Part shown: in pieces, positions 22,975 through 35,059 of the stretch
How the letters are laid out: every line of letters starts with the position of its first letter
How positions within the stretch are numbered: position 1 is the first letter of the stretch
NCBI GenBank assembly: GCA_902728285.1
Contig: CACVBU010000026.1
Location: 1,426,001 to 1,490,000 of the forward strand
DNA length: 64,000 nt
Reading direction: 5' to 3'
Origin: Clytia hemisphaerica
Taxonomy: Eukaryota > Cnidaria > Hydrozoa > Leptothecata > Clytiidae
Notes under the pieces: generated by a model
Told to the model about the DNA's origin: nothing
What the model saw: only the letters and a program-made list of their open reading frames with translations
The model's database searches: none
Position numbers and translations under genes: made by a program

Positions 22975-23199
22975 TAAGTTGGTCTAATGTCGACATCCGT
23001 CTTCTAATTTTGACACCCTTCTTTAGAGATAGGAACAATAGAAACTGAGGAAGGTCGGAATCGATGATTGACTTTGCTTAGCGCGATGAGAGGAAAAATC
23101 TTTAGTCTATCATTGATTTCGACCTTCTTATTATTCCTATCTATAAAGAACGATGTCGAAATTAGAAGACGGATGTCGACATTAGACCAACTTACGGTA
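22975..23199. mobile_element. TACCGTAAGTTGG-family MITE, copy 2
   Basis: The left arm is TAAGTTGGTCTAATGTCGAC then ATCCGTCTTCTAATTTTGAC. The right arm is inverted and ends ACCAACTTACGGTA. The element is 225 bp and nearly palindromic. Its left terminus lacks the expected TACCG because it abuts the element at 22432-22974. Confidence 0.7.
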
Positions 23200-23910
23200 G
23201 CGATCGATTAGCCAACGACTGATATCAATGAGCTATTTATTATGATTTTCAATGAGATATTGATTAATTTCAAGTAACTTGCAGTTAGCCACACTAGCAT
23301 TTCGCCAAAATGTGTATCAAAGATTAATGCTGCGAAAGCGCTATATCGTTTACTTGACTCTCAAGCAAAAAAATGCACCGCAAAACTTCTAAAGGGATTC
23401 ATGAAAAAATAACCCGGCGCTTTTTAATGAAATTAACATTTTCAAAAACTTTGAGAAATTACCTAAAATTTGAGACATAGATGAAAAAATTTGAGCCAAG
23501 CCAACCTTGAAAACTAATTTGAAGATCAACTTACCAAGAAAAAGATCTACGGGGGAGGCGGAACCCACCTAGATCCGCGCACTGCCGGATAGGCTATCTC
23601 CCGGAAATTTTGCCGGACCTCAAACAATGACCCATTTACATGTGCGTAATTGTTTTTACTTTAGCGTATAAACAAGGCCTTAAAAATCCAAGCGCTGTCT
23701 CGGGAATTGAATGACAAATTTTGGTTGGTTGATTTTGGCTGCTGCACGTTTTATTTTGTTTCCAACTTTCAAGTTTTAATTAATATTGTCTTGCGAATTT
23801 GATTCAGGTAACTCTCATCCTTGTTGTTGAAATGTATCCTGTAGATGACTGATGTTGTTTTTTCTGAAAGCTAGATTTCCTAGTGTGACTAACTGACTTG
23901 CGGTGTCGAC

Positions 23911-24121
23911 TACCGTAAGTTGGTCTAACCTCAACATCCGTCTTCTAATTTCAACACCCTTCTTTAGAGGAATAATAATGAAAGTTGGACTCGGTGATTG
24001 AAAAAAGATATATCCTACCTTACCACTAAGCAAAGAAAAATAATTTTGACCTTTTTTTTCAGCTCTAGAAAAGGGTGTTGAATTAAGACTAGGGATGTCA
24101 ACATTAGACCAAGTTACGGTA
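23911..24121. mobile_element. TACCGTAAGTTGG-family MITE, copy 3
   Basis: Both termini are complete: TACCGTAAGTTGGTCTAA at the left and its inverse ending AAGTTACGGTA at the right. The element is 211 bp and the arms can pair over most of the length. Confidence 0.7.
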
Positions 24122-24153
24122 TTATTATTGATTATTTTAACCGATGAGCTAGC

Positions 24154-24752
24154 TACCGTAATTTGGTCTAATGTCGACATCCCTCATCTAATTCCGACAC
24201 CCTTTTTATCAGCTGAAATTGATAGAAAGGTCAAAACTATTAGTGGTCCAGAGAGGAATAATCCTTTTTCAATCAGTGATTCAAGCTTTCATATTATTCC
24301 TGTCTCTAAAGAAGGGTGTCGGAATTAGACGAGGGCATAGTTTGCAGAGGGGTATGAACCCCCCTAGGTTTATTTCATCCCCCCTATATACCCCCCCCCC
24401 CCTTTTGTAATGAAATCTTATCCCCCCCCCTTTTTTTTTACAGAAAATCCGTTTCGAAGGAAACTCGCTTTCCCACCTACCAGCAAAATTATCAACAAGA
24501 AAGAGTATGAAGTATTATAGTCACGAGCCAACAATGACAGAATATAACTAACTTGTATTTGATTAGAAAATTGACCAAAATTTCCAAACCCCCCTTTTTT
24601 ATTTGATCCCCCCTACATTCCCATCCCCCCTAGTTTTTTCGGCAGATCTTGGTACCCCCCTACAAAGGCCCTCCAGAAAGTTGGCATCCCCCCCTATTAA
24701 AAAGGGGGGTGCAAACTATGGAGGGATGTCGATATTAGACCAACTTACAGTA
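24154..24752. mobile_element. TACCGTAA-family MITE, copy 4, split by a nested element
   Basis: The left end is TACCGTAATTTGGTCTAATG and the right end is its inverse ending CAACTTACAGTA. The element is interrupted at GAGGG by the insertion at 24336-24720. Removing the insertion and one GAGGG restores a continuous arm, which shows that the insertion is younger. Confidence 0.75.
24336..24720. mobile_element. 385-bp C-rich MITE nested in copy 4, with GAGGG target duplication
   Basis: The termini are CATAGTTTGCA and TGCAAACTATG, an exact 11-bp inverted repeat. GAGGG stands on both sides (24331-24335 and 24721-24725). The host sequence without the insertion would read GAGGGATGTCG, as expected from its sister copies. 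The interior has several CCCCCC-rich phrases and no coding frame. Confidence 0.85.
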
Positions 24753-25459
24753 TTGATGGTTATTGACAAACTTTTGATTACCTGCCTTATCAATCTTATC
24801 AATTTTCCATCAATTATTATTATAGTCAAGTCAGGTAATCGTTACGCACTTCTAATTCTTACGCACTTTTTGAATCACCAATATTTCATGATATACTTGG
24901 TTTCTAACCTTGAAGTAAAATTATTATGAAAGCCAAAACATTTTCCTACCTTTTGTACCAATAATTTGTTTCTGTTTTGACTTCCTGCTCGCCAAAATTT
25001 GCTTCAAAGAAAATGCGCTGTGGCGATACCATTTTGATATTTTAGAAGGATGAAGTAACTTTTGAACTGAGGAGATCTGGGTACAAGATAGCGCGCAAAT
25101 GGTTGTTGCTATGAAGCAGCCTATTCAAGTACGTTTTATCCCACCAAATGTTTTTTCTTGAATATTCCGTGATAAATAACAAGAGCCGCGGATCAATTAG
25201 GTGCGTAAAATTTACCAGGGTAGCCCAATCATTACGCACTTTCAAGTTACCATTCAAGCTTAAAGTCGCCAATACATTGTTTCAAGTAATATCTTTTCAA
25301 CACAGTTTAATAGCCAATTGGTTTTCTTAACAGTTTTCCGATCCACAGAATCGATAGGGAAAAATGCGGATTTGGCACCTAATCATTACGCAGTTGAAAA
25401 ATGTTGCTTAATAATGAATTTTGGCTTATCGAAGATAGCTTATATGAATGAAAAAGGTT

Positions 25460-25890
25460 GGAAAATGCTTTAGCTATCTAAAAAGAGCTCAACTAGCCTT
25501 TAATCGCAAGAAGTTGACTACAGTATATTAGATTTTTCTTATTTTAAAAGTTCTTAGAAAAATGTCAAAATTCCAATTCAAACCCAAATCGAAGAAATCA
25601 AAAATTCAAAATTCAAACACTCTGTCTTACTGTACAGGTCGTTTTTGTAAAAATTGAATAAAATCAATTAAAAACATTTTGGAAAATGCTTTAGCTATCT
25701 AAAAAGAGCTCAACTAGCCTTTAATCGCAAGAAGTTGACTACAGTATATTAGATTTTTCTTATTTTAAAAGTTCTTAGAAAAATTTCAAAATTCCAATTC
25801 ATACCCAAATCGAAGAAATCAAAAATTCAAAATTCAAACACTCTGTCTTACTGTACAGGTCGTTTTTGTAAAAGTTGAATAAAATAGCAA
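25460..25890. repeat. Two-copy tandem repeat, 221-bp period
   Basis: The stretch starting GGAAAATGCTTTAGCTATCT at 25460 recurs at 25681 with only a few base changes, through to the phrase CTGTACAGGTCGTTTTTGTA. The near-identity indicates a recent duplication. Non-coding. Confidence 0.85.
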
Positions 25891-25978
25891 AAAATTTTCA
25901 TTGAAAACATTCAACTGCTCTAACTTGGAACGATTGGTCAAAACATAGGACTGGTTGATCTGGCCTGTATTTTCACTT

Positions 25979-26443
25979 GGTAAATCCTCCAATAAGCGCC
26001 CGCTTGAATAAACGCCCTGCTTGAATAAGCGCCCCCCGTTTAGTCAAAATAATATTATAAGCGCCCCCCTTTGAATAAGCGCCCCCTCCAGGTAAGGGCG
26101 CTTATTCGAATTTTGTTATAGATTGAATAAGATATTGAGTAGATACTTGTGTCTTAAAAAGAAAGAAAGCGATTAAGAATAAAATGATAGAAATTGTCAA
26201 TTGGATTTTTCCAATTTTTCTTTAATTCATGCTTTTTTTTAAATCAACCCTTTGAAACAGTCAAGTTTAAGCAGATTCCGAATTTGTTGATATACGAATT
26301 TCTGCAAATTTCTGAAATAAAAAAATAAGCGCCCGCTCGAATAAGCGCTCCCCTCGAATAAGCGCTCCGCTTGAATAAAGCGCCCCCCTTAGAGCCTGAA
26401 AAATTAAATAAGCGTCTGGGCGCTTATTCAAGGATTTACGGTA
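25979..26443. mobile_element. MITE rich in GAATAAGCGCCC units
   Basis: The left end is GGTAAATCCTCCAATAAGCG and the right end is the inverse, CGCTTATTCAAGGATTTACGGTA. Near each end GAATAAGCGCCC and variants recur several times. The right terminus ACGGTA matches that of the TACCGTAA families nearby. Non-coding. Confidence 0.7.
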
Positions 26444-27081
26444 CTGTTAAATTTCTTTGACAACAAATTTGTTTTGATAACCCCACCAAGTTTATCAATC
26501 ATACTTCTTCGTTTCTCTTAGAGTGCACAGACACCTGAAGACACTTGCATGTGTTCCACTACAGATTTTTTGCACATTTCAATTTAAAAGCCTACTCGGT
26601 GCGAATGAGAAATTGTGTATTTTTTAATACGTCGTTCATTAACTCAAATCAAATGACTTTGGAGGTTTGGTGAAATGGTGGCCGAATTGCCGTCCCATGT
26701 TTTGTCAGATAGTCCCAAGCCAAGTTAGAGCAGTTGACGGTAGCTTATAGAATAATGACCTCATTGTGATCTTAAATATTACTAAACACGTCTGGTAAAT
26801 AATTCTGTGACTGTTGGTAGGGCGTTTTGGAGTTATCCAGGTTTTATATGAAGGAATAAAATCAGTTTGGGATTATTCGCTCAATTTAAATTTTTATGTG
26901 TCATCAGCTACTCGTCTATATACAAATAATCAATTCTGTCGAGATCCTCTGAATAATCAAACATCATTGCATCAAACAGTTTATCATTGCCTCTGCTTGT
27001 AATTTCTCTTTAACCTTGCCTATTGCTATCAAATTGAATCTGTTTATTTGTTCATAACATTGTTCATTATCTCTATGTTAG

Positions 27082-29109
27082 GACGCAAGCAATGGAGATC
27101 ATTCTGGTCATTATCACCAAACAGGGAACATCCAAAACCTTCAAAATATCCTGATTCAACAATATCCCTTGGTGTCTTCTGGATCCCAACACATTCCATA
27201 TTCCACTTCAAATAATGATGGAACATTTCATTCTACTTTTCAACATTCTAGTGGAGGTATATTTGATCGAAGCATTGTTTTTGAGAGTACATTTACTTTT
27301 CGTGTTATGTCTGGTTATGTAAGAAGAAAATGATTAAAAGTGGTTCAAGTAGTTATTGGACATTTTAAAAACATGTCACAACAATTCACTCATTTCATGT
27401 TTATGACTTTTTGCACAAAGATCTTTACTTGCCAATTTCTCCACGCATAAGGTGAAGGAGCCCAATATTTAAAAAGTTGGGATTAATTCAAAATTAGAAA
27501 CCTTTCTGAAGTTGTGAAGAGAATCTGTCAATTTCAAAATCTCTTGTCATTTTAATAAAATCAAAAGCCTTTTCATATTTCAATCTTCTTTCTCTGATTT
27601 TCAGCTCAAGGTTTCACTGTTGGTGGATCGAATTATGTCAGTACTGACTTCATGTCACAATCTGCTGCTCTCCAGCAACAAACAGAAAATTCCTCCCAAC
27701 AACAAAACCAACGACAACTCAATCAACATGAATCACAACAACAACAACAACTTCAACAAATTCATCACCAGCAACAATTACAACAGGTATAGAGTATACA
27801 TATTCTGAGGTTAACTTATTTTGCACGATTTTGCAGATTCTTCAAAGAACTTCCTGTAGTCTTCAAAGTCTGAGCAGAAATGACACCTAGGTTTTATCTT
27901 AATTCATATTACAGCTAAGATTAACCATCCACACAGAAGTGCCCTATAATTTCAACATAATTCGCGTCAGTATGCCAGAGCATATCCAGGCATATCAGTG
28001 ACAACCAAACTTACTTGATTGAATCTTTGTATTATTGCAACTTTCTGTCTTAAGACAGAAACCCGTCTAGTTGAGAGGCATTTCATTTCTGTCTTCTCAG
28101 TAAGATGGTTTTTTTTGTTCAATAATTATCACCAAGCCTAATTGTAACACTGGATAATTTTTTTTTTAATTTACAGCAGATTCAACATGTGCAAGCACAG
28201 CAACAGCAAATGTCTCAACAACAATCGCAACAAATTATTGCAACAACACCTGATAAACATTCTTCAATGAATAGCCAGTTGGATACAAGTCAAAGCACAG
28301 CTTCAACCAAATCGATGGATGAAAATGAATCCTCTGGTATGTATGTTTACGCCACTTTACCAGGGAAGCTATTAGTCCCATTGTGAAATCCAACCTTAGG
28401 CACCCCTCCTTTGGCTCATCACTAAAACGCTTGGTAAGGGATCAGAAGGTTCATTACAGCATTGATTCTGGTGAAGGTTTAAGCATGTTTTGAGAGAATA
28501 TCTCTATCGAAATTATTGAGATAATGAACTACATGCTTTTTATAAGAATAACTTCTAAAATAATATGAGGGTGAGATTTAGGAGTTAGAACGATGTGCCT
28601 TGTTTGGAACAATTGAAAAATAAGAATAATGCCACGCTCAGACAAAAAACACTATTCTTATAAAAAAGCGTGTATTTGGTAAGCCTCAAACTATCAATCC
28701 GAAAAGTAAGGCAACTGTAGCCTAAACAGAAAGGAAATATCTCTTGCTTTGAATTTTTTAACCATATAAAACTTGTCCTGACCTATCGGCAAATTTTCGC
28801 ACAGTTCCGTCCTTTTTGAGGTTGGTCTCACTGCTAATTTTTTATTCATTCAATCATTCATTACATTTCAGACGAAGACATACACCAATGTGGGCGTTGC
28901 AAAGTTGTTTTCCATGATGTCACGGCTTACTTGAAACACAAACAATCTAAAGCTTGTAAAACCATTAAAAGCAGTTCACCGAACAAACAACAAGCATCAC
29001 CAACCAAAACACCTCAACAGCAATACTCAAGCAGTGGAGATACTCAGCAATCACAAGTCCAACCTATGGGAAACGAACAAATAACAACAACAACCCAGCA
29101 GCAACAGCA

Positions 29110-29175
<66 letters not shown>

Positions 29176-32100
29176 TCAGCAGTCTCAATCCCAAACAGAA
29201 AACAACCAAAACATTCTAGAAGCTGCAGCCAAGAATACCATATTCCGTGATTCTTTCATCTCCATTAGAAACGAGATTCAAGATATTGGTACCGAGAAAC
29301 GGGGAGTTGAGGAAAATGAACCTCAATACACTTCTGAAGACTTATGGAGCAAAGAGAAAACTGGTGATGATATTTTGCTTTCCCAGGAAGACATTGTTGA
29401 CGAAGCTGGTAAAAAAAGTAAGAGAAATTTGACTAACTTTTTTTGAAATTCTCCATTTAATTAATATGTAGAGGGTTTAACTGTTGTTTATGTTCAATTG
29501 AATTTCAAGAGAAAATACTACACGGGGGGTTGGTAGTAAAATCTCAGACATAATGACGTTTACTACGGTGGTGGTGAAACGAAAAATCGAGAAAAAAAAA
29601 TTACTACCCAGGGAAGTTAAATACTAAAATGGGTTGTTAAATGTTGAAAAAAATTTACTACCTGGGTAGTTAAAACTGGTAAAATTAGCAAATTTTAGCT
29701 ATTTTTGTAATTCTTTCAATTTTTTGGATGACTTTTCTGAAAAAATCTGAAAATTTTTATAATTTGAAAAAATTTTCTGTTGGAAAGTTGTTTGCTGCAA
29801 ACAAAAAATTCTGGAAATTTTATGTCAATATAAAAGACTTTAATTCTAATTCTAGTAAAATATGTGTCACAGAAATAATCATTTTTTAGCTTTTTTTGTA
29901 AAATCGGTCCGAAAAGTAACCAAAAAATAGGACGGTGGTCTCCATGACAAATTGTCCCAAAACTTTTACTACCCCAGGGTAGTAAAATACCTCTTCCAAG
30001 AGTCTGGGTGGTGGTATGTAAAAATCCTTTTACTATTCATATATGTCTGAGATTTTACTACCGACCCCCCTTCCTGAATACTATCTATCTATGGTCGTTG
30101 GGACTGGTATCACTTAAAGAATCTCTTCCGTCTGCCGGTTTATTTGGATGGAAGTTGTTCATTTTATAAAAATTAGTTTGGCAAATAGACCCTTTTTCAA
30201 AAAGGAAAATGCTGTCGAACATTCATGGTTTTTCACGTTTTTACAATTTTTACGAGGTTGACGAGATAATAACCAAACTTGGAAATAAAGATAGCTCCTT
30301 TATCATCCTTATTAATTATTCTTTGTTTTAAATGTCAGGGCGTGCCCGACAACCCAAACCCTTTGATGAAAACGAAATCGGAACATCCGAACCAATGGAT
30401 AGCCTCGATTCACCTCCAAAAGCCAAAAGGAAATCTAGACCGCCAAGGAGACACAAGCCGCATTATGACCCGAGAGACGAAGCACGACATGAAGGGGCCG
30501 ATGGAGCAGGTCCCAGTGGATTGCATTCTGCTTCTAGCTCTCTTCTTGAACTTACAGGTACAAATTGTCAAGCGCATCCCGTTTTTCATTTTACTTTTGT
30601 AGAGAAGTTCAAACCTCTCCCACTTCACTTGAGAAACTGTTTACCAAAGTAACCAAAAAAGTAACTAGTATATGCCTGTTCTTGCCATTTCTACCTTAAT
30701 GGAGATTAAAAATGAACCTTTGGATGTGACTAAGCCTCGGCGTTTCGACCGGAATGATAGTGACTTTTTGTTCAGCCTCCGAAAATCAAGTCCTTTAAAG
30801 GGTCGAAAAGTTCTTGGAATTTTGACTAAGTTTTGATATCTTTGCTGAAATTATTGAAGAATATAGTTCTAAAAACCTCAATCTCTCTACTAACGGTCGA
30901 TATTTGAACTTTTGCCCGTTCATATCCGTCATCTCGTTTATCTAGTACTACTACCTCCCAAGATTAGATAAGATATGCAGTGTTGCAACTTTTCTGTCTG
31001 TTGACAAAAATCCATCCAGGGGAGTTTTTCATTAGAATTTTTGTCTCAATTGTAAGCTTTGGAAGAACGTAATTTTGTAAATTTTTTGTTTGATGTTTAA
31101 AACTTTCGTTTAAATTCAATAAAAGTTATTTGCAACACTTGATAAGATTATAAATAAGATATCAGATAAACGTGGACAATTATATTTATGCTTTTAACTT
31201 TAGTTCGGGGTCGAGGTCGGGGACGCGGAGGTCGCCATTCATCGCATCGCTGTCCCATCTGCTTATTGTTGTTTCCAAGCCGAATGACCATGATCGAACA
31301 CAAGAGAAAACATACCAAAGTACACAAATGTAAAATTTGCAATGAAGGTAATATCTTATTTCCTTTTTCGTTTGTCACAGCAATTTTGCATCGTAATCGT
31401 GGACACCGTGGCAATCGTATTACTCTCCGTCAATATGATAGAAATAGAACTGGTTGTTGAAAAGGTCTTGTGTCGCCCTCACTAGCTCACGCTACACTTT
31501 GACGTCGATCAAGATTTTACAGTATTGCTCTTTAAAATTATTTAAACATTTAGTTTAGGGTTAGAGAAATCGGTTCTAATACTCCGAAACATTCGGAAGC
31601 TTTGGTACTCTCATTCGTCTTGTAGTCACGCCTTAAACATTTTGAATAAACGACGTTTAGCTTCAGGGGGGGGGGGTCAGGATCCAGATACCAAACCCAG
31701 GGCCGGGGGTGGTGTCAATTTTTTTTTCAAATTTCAAAAAGTCAAGTTGGTATCGATTCCAAAATGAGGGGGTGGGTCCCCCTTTTTTTGAAAATAAGGG
31801 AATTTTTAAGTTGGTATCGACACCAAAATGAGGGGGTGGGTCCCCCTTTTTTTAATTTTTGCTGAATTTGAAATCGGTATCTGACTTAAAATGCTGTATA
31901 ATGTAAGTATAAAAACTTATTTGAATCATTCTTCATTCTATAATTGAAATTAAATTAAATTGAAATTAAATTTTTATTTAACTTTTGCTGCTCTCAATTC
32001 TTTCAATCAACCAAAATTCATTCAAAACTAGAGTTGAACAAAGTGAATCAAGTCTTAACAGATCTTTTTTCTGTATCTAACGTTAATCATACATAGGCTA

Positions 32101-35059
32101 TGTTACAAAGACTCTAGGTGTGCCTAATACAATAAGTTTTTTATCTAGTCTAGTTTATCAACTAATTTTATGAATTTGATACATTTTGCCAATATAGTTC
32201 AAGAAACTTAATTTACGTTGTATCAGAATGAGAAAAACTTGTTTTAATTTTCAGGAGTCTAAAGTGTGGTACATAGTATAATTAAGTGATTAATCAGGAT
32301 TAATAAGAGGAATATTCTTTGAATAAAAACATTCACAGATTTGTTTAGCATCCCTTGTATGCAGTATCCTATGCATATAACTTCTTGCATTTTTACTGAT
32401 TGCCAATTTAGGGGGGTGGGTCCCCCTTTTTCAGAAAAATCAGGATTTTCAAGTTCGTATCGATACCAATTTAGGGGGGTGGGTCCCCGCTTTTTTAGAA
32501 AATTGGGGTTTTCAAGTTGGTATTGATACCAATTTAGGGGGTGGTGGTGTCTACTACTTTTAAATCTCGAAAAGTCAGGTTTTTGGGCCCTGGGTTGGTA
32601 TCCTGGACCCTGACCCCCCTGTTAGCTTACATCTGTATATAGTAGTGGACTCGTGATCAGTAACTATGTTTTATTTTCTTACAGGTTTTTACACGGAAGA
32701 CCGTCTAGAGAAACATGCAACCAAAGAAACACACAGTCACCCTTGTGACCAGTGCGAGCGGTCGTACGTCAACAAACAATCGCTCATGCGTCACAAATTA
32801 TCTCACTCTGAGAAAACACACAAATGTGATCAATGTTCGCGCGCATTCAAAACACCGCGTGAACTCAAATACCACGTCGAAGGAATGCACTCTTTATCAC
32901 GTGATTTCGTTTGTGACGTTTGCCAAAAAGGATTTTCACGGCCGGAGAAATTGAAACGCCATCTGATGATCCACGCCCCAGACCGCCCTGTTTACACGTG
33001 TCCATTCAAGAACCACGTCGGCTGCGATAAGACATTCTATAGAAAAGACAAATTGACCAGACATTTATATTCACACTCGAAAGTCAAACCTTTCAAGTGT
33101 GACCAATGTGATAAATCGTTCGCCCGCACGGATAATTTGAGAGAACACATACGCTCTCACACAGGTAAGGAGAAATACTTGAATTCATTTTGGAAGACCA
33201 TGACGAATATTGCTTTTAGAAAACTCGAATTCTCTTCCGAGGAAGACTATCGTTTTCCATATCGTTTTAAAGAAAAAGAAAGTGATGTTTAGTTAAATTC
33301 AACCTGTACCATTACAGCATTGATATTCGAGACCAAGGAACTTTAATAAAACAGTAAATCTCTTTATTTAAGATTCTTGCTGAGACTGACTTTTTCTTGT
33401 TTTGCGGAACTTTTTTTGAAATACTTGAATTAAAGCCATGCCACCAAAGTTCAACTTTTTCAATCTCTACACAGGTGTGTTCCGTTATTATTGTACTGTG
33501 TGCGGAAAAGGACAACCAGGACCCAAGAAATTTCTTCAACACATGCTCAAGCAGCACAACGTAGAGAATGCAGAAATACCACGCCCCTTTGACGATGCAG
33601 CTCCTGAACCACTCATTCAACAACACAAAGCTGTCATTGAAGCTGAAGCTGCCGCCCGCTTAGTCCGTGCGGCCAATAATGTTAAGAAAGACCAAGGAAA
33701 GGTTTGACATGTTCAATTGTTTAAAAGTTTCGTTAGAGGTGTATGTCGGAGTGTTATTATTTTTCTCAAAATCTTCTACAAATGACATGAACAGGTACAA
33801 AAAATATTGAAAAACTTCAGAAAAGTCGAAATAATTTAATAAAATATGCCCTTTTACTTAAGGTTGTATGCATTCAAAGTAAATAACACGATTAACTTTT
33901 CAGAGATAATTAGATTTCTGTCCGATTTCGAATCAGCGAGAATTGACTGGAACACAGTACGTAGAACCATAGAACACATAGATTTATCATTTTCTGACTG
34001 GTTTTTCTTCCACCTCAATAGAAAGTTCGCAAGGAGAATATCGAGACGACGGAGATTCCGTTAGATGGAGCGGTTGCCATAGCAGCAGGGTTGAACCCGA
34101 TGATCCAATCAACGCTCATGCCCAGTCCCACGCAAAATGTGACGTCAGAACAACAACAAGCCTTTGTAGCAGCTGCTTCAAGAGGTATGTTTTATTCTTA
34201 AAAACCAACGGTAAATTCAAGGTCATAGTAAACAGAGAGTATCTATGAATTTAACTATATTTTTATATGTCTATTCTCCTGTTTTATATAATATACCTAC
34301 TTAAAGAAATTCGCTAACCTATATACAACTTTCTACATCTCAATCTTCTTCTAAAACTTATTTTTCTGCGAAAAACATAATATTCGCTTCAAGCATATTG
34401 ATTTGAAAAGTTTCTCGGATTAATTCCCCCAAGACGTACAAAAGCCCCATGTTCTATATTTCAAACAACCAGGAAAAGGCTTATGTCTATGCAATCTTTA
34501 AATGTTAAGTTATTATTCTTAATCCTTAGGAAACATCGAAACTCTATACACCATCAGTCACACCGGTCAAGGTTCCGGTTCTCCGCAATTTCAAATCAGT
34601 CGGGCACAAGACACGATGGTACGTAACGAACAACTACTACGTGAACAATTGGCACGTGAAGGTCTCACAACTCGAGAGGTTGCTATAACGTCTGCCGGAG
34701 CTGCAACTGGAGCTACAGGACGCGATTCAACGCAAACGGCAGCCGCTGACGCAACCACAACGGAACGTCTCCAAGAAGTCATAACAAGGCAACTGGCAGA
34801 ATCGGCCGCAGCGACGCAACAGGGCCGTGAACTGGAAGAACCCACCATCTCTATGACGGTAGACCAAGACGGTAACATTACAACGTCAGGGCGTGGTCTT
34901 CATCTTCTATCCCAGGGAGTCCTCCCAGGACAGCTAGCAGGACAATTACAATTCACGACGCTCTTGAATTCTGACATTATAGCGATCGGCGAGGACGTGA
35001 TACGACAGAATCGGAACGGTGTGCTACCAGCTATGTTTCAACAGAAATTTGGAAACTAG
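27082..35059 (+). CDS. Glutamine-rich C2H2 zinc-finger protein, ZNF341-like (5' exon missing)
   Basis: Ten exons join in frame for 941 residues: 27082-27256, 27605-27786, 28177-28336, 28872-29417, 30339-30557, 31204-31347, 32685-33164, 33475-33701, 34022-34184 and 34530-35059. All introns are GT-AG. The first exon listed begins in phase 0 without an ATG, so at least one upstream exon is missing. Numbering from 27082: Gln-rich 80-160, a C2HC finger at 179-201, 26 consecutive Gln at 248-273, basic KKRRARQPKP near 353-362, an RG run at 429-437, then eight C2H2 fingers between 444 and 663. Finger 7 has an unusual C-x7-C spacing (CPFKNHVGC, 581-589). The order DED..CG.CK..F finger, long spacer, then fingers including that CPF..H.GC finger, matches vertebrate ZNF341, a nuclear transcription factor. 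The C-terminal 280 residues are Ala/Gln/Thr-rich without fingers. Expected role: DNA-binding regulator in the nucleus. Orthology is likely but not proven. Confidence 0.85.
28531..28673. mobile_element. 143-bp MITE in a ZNF341-like intron
   Basis: ACATGCTTTTTATAAGAATA at the left is matched by the inverted TATTCTTATAAAAAAGCGTG at the right. It belongs to a group of elements ending in CACG(T/C)TTTTTATAAG(G)A, seen also at 49890, 50969 and 62829. Confidence 0.6.
29096..29173 (+). repeat. CAG/CAA microsatellite coding 26 glutamines
   Basis: Twenty-six in-frame CAG or CAA codons encode an uninterrupted Gln run within exon 4 of the ZNF341-like gene. The longest pure CAG stretch is about ten codons; CAA codons interrupt the rest. 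Length variation between individuals is likely. Confidence 0.85.
29524..30070. mobile_element. 547-bp inverted-repeat element in a ZNF341-like intron
   Basis: The left end GGGGGGTTGGTAGTAAAATC, then TCAGACATA, is matched by the inverted right end TATGTCTGAGATTTTACTACCGACCCCCC. The motif 'ggtagtaaaa' and variants recur inside. It lies between exons 4 and 5 and has no coding frame. Confidence 0.7.
31664..32621. mobile_element. 958-bp hAT-like MITE in a ZNF341-like intron, TTAGCTT flanks
   Basis: The ends are CAGGGGGG...GGTCAGGATCCAGATACC and the inverse, GGTATCCTGGACCCTGACCCCCCTG. TTAGCTT lies directly outside both ends (31657-31663 and 32622-32628). The interior repeats 'ggtatcgataccaa....gggggtgggtcccc' four to five times. 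CAG...CTG termini with a 7-8 bp duplication fit hAT. It inserted between exons 6 and 7 without touching splice sites. Confidence 0.75.

Noticed and set aside
25043-25110. Possible 5' exon of the ZNF341-like gene (a short frame ending at CAA|GTACGT)
   Set aside because: The frame ends in the right phase for the exon at 27082 but begins after a stop with no good acceptor or start context. The support is too weak to annotate.
26674-26730. ATG followed by 17 codons (MVAELPSHVLSDSPKPS)
   Set aside because: No donor in the phase needed by the exon at 27082; it ends at a stop.
29086-29190. CRISPR-like array or satellite in the CAG-rich tract
   Set aside because: It is an in-frame polyglutamine codon run inside a well-supported exon.
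33846-34064. 72-codon frame in the ZNF341-like gene
   Set aside because: It spans an intron and part of an exon in the wrong frame.
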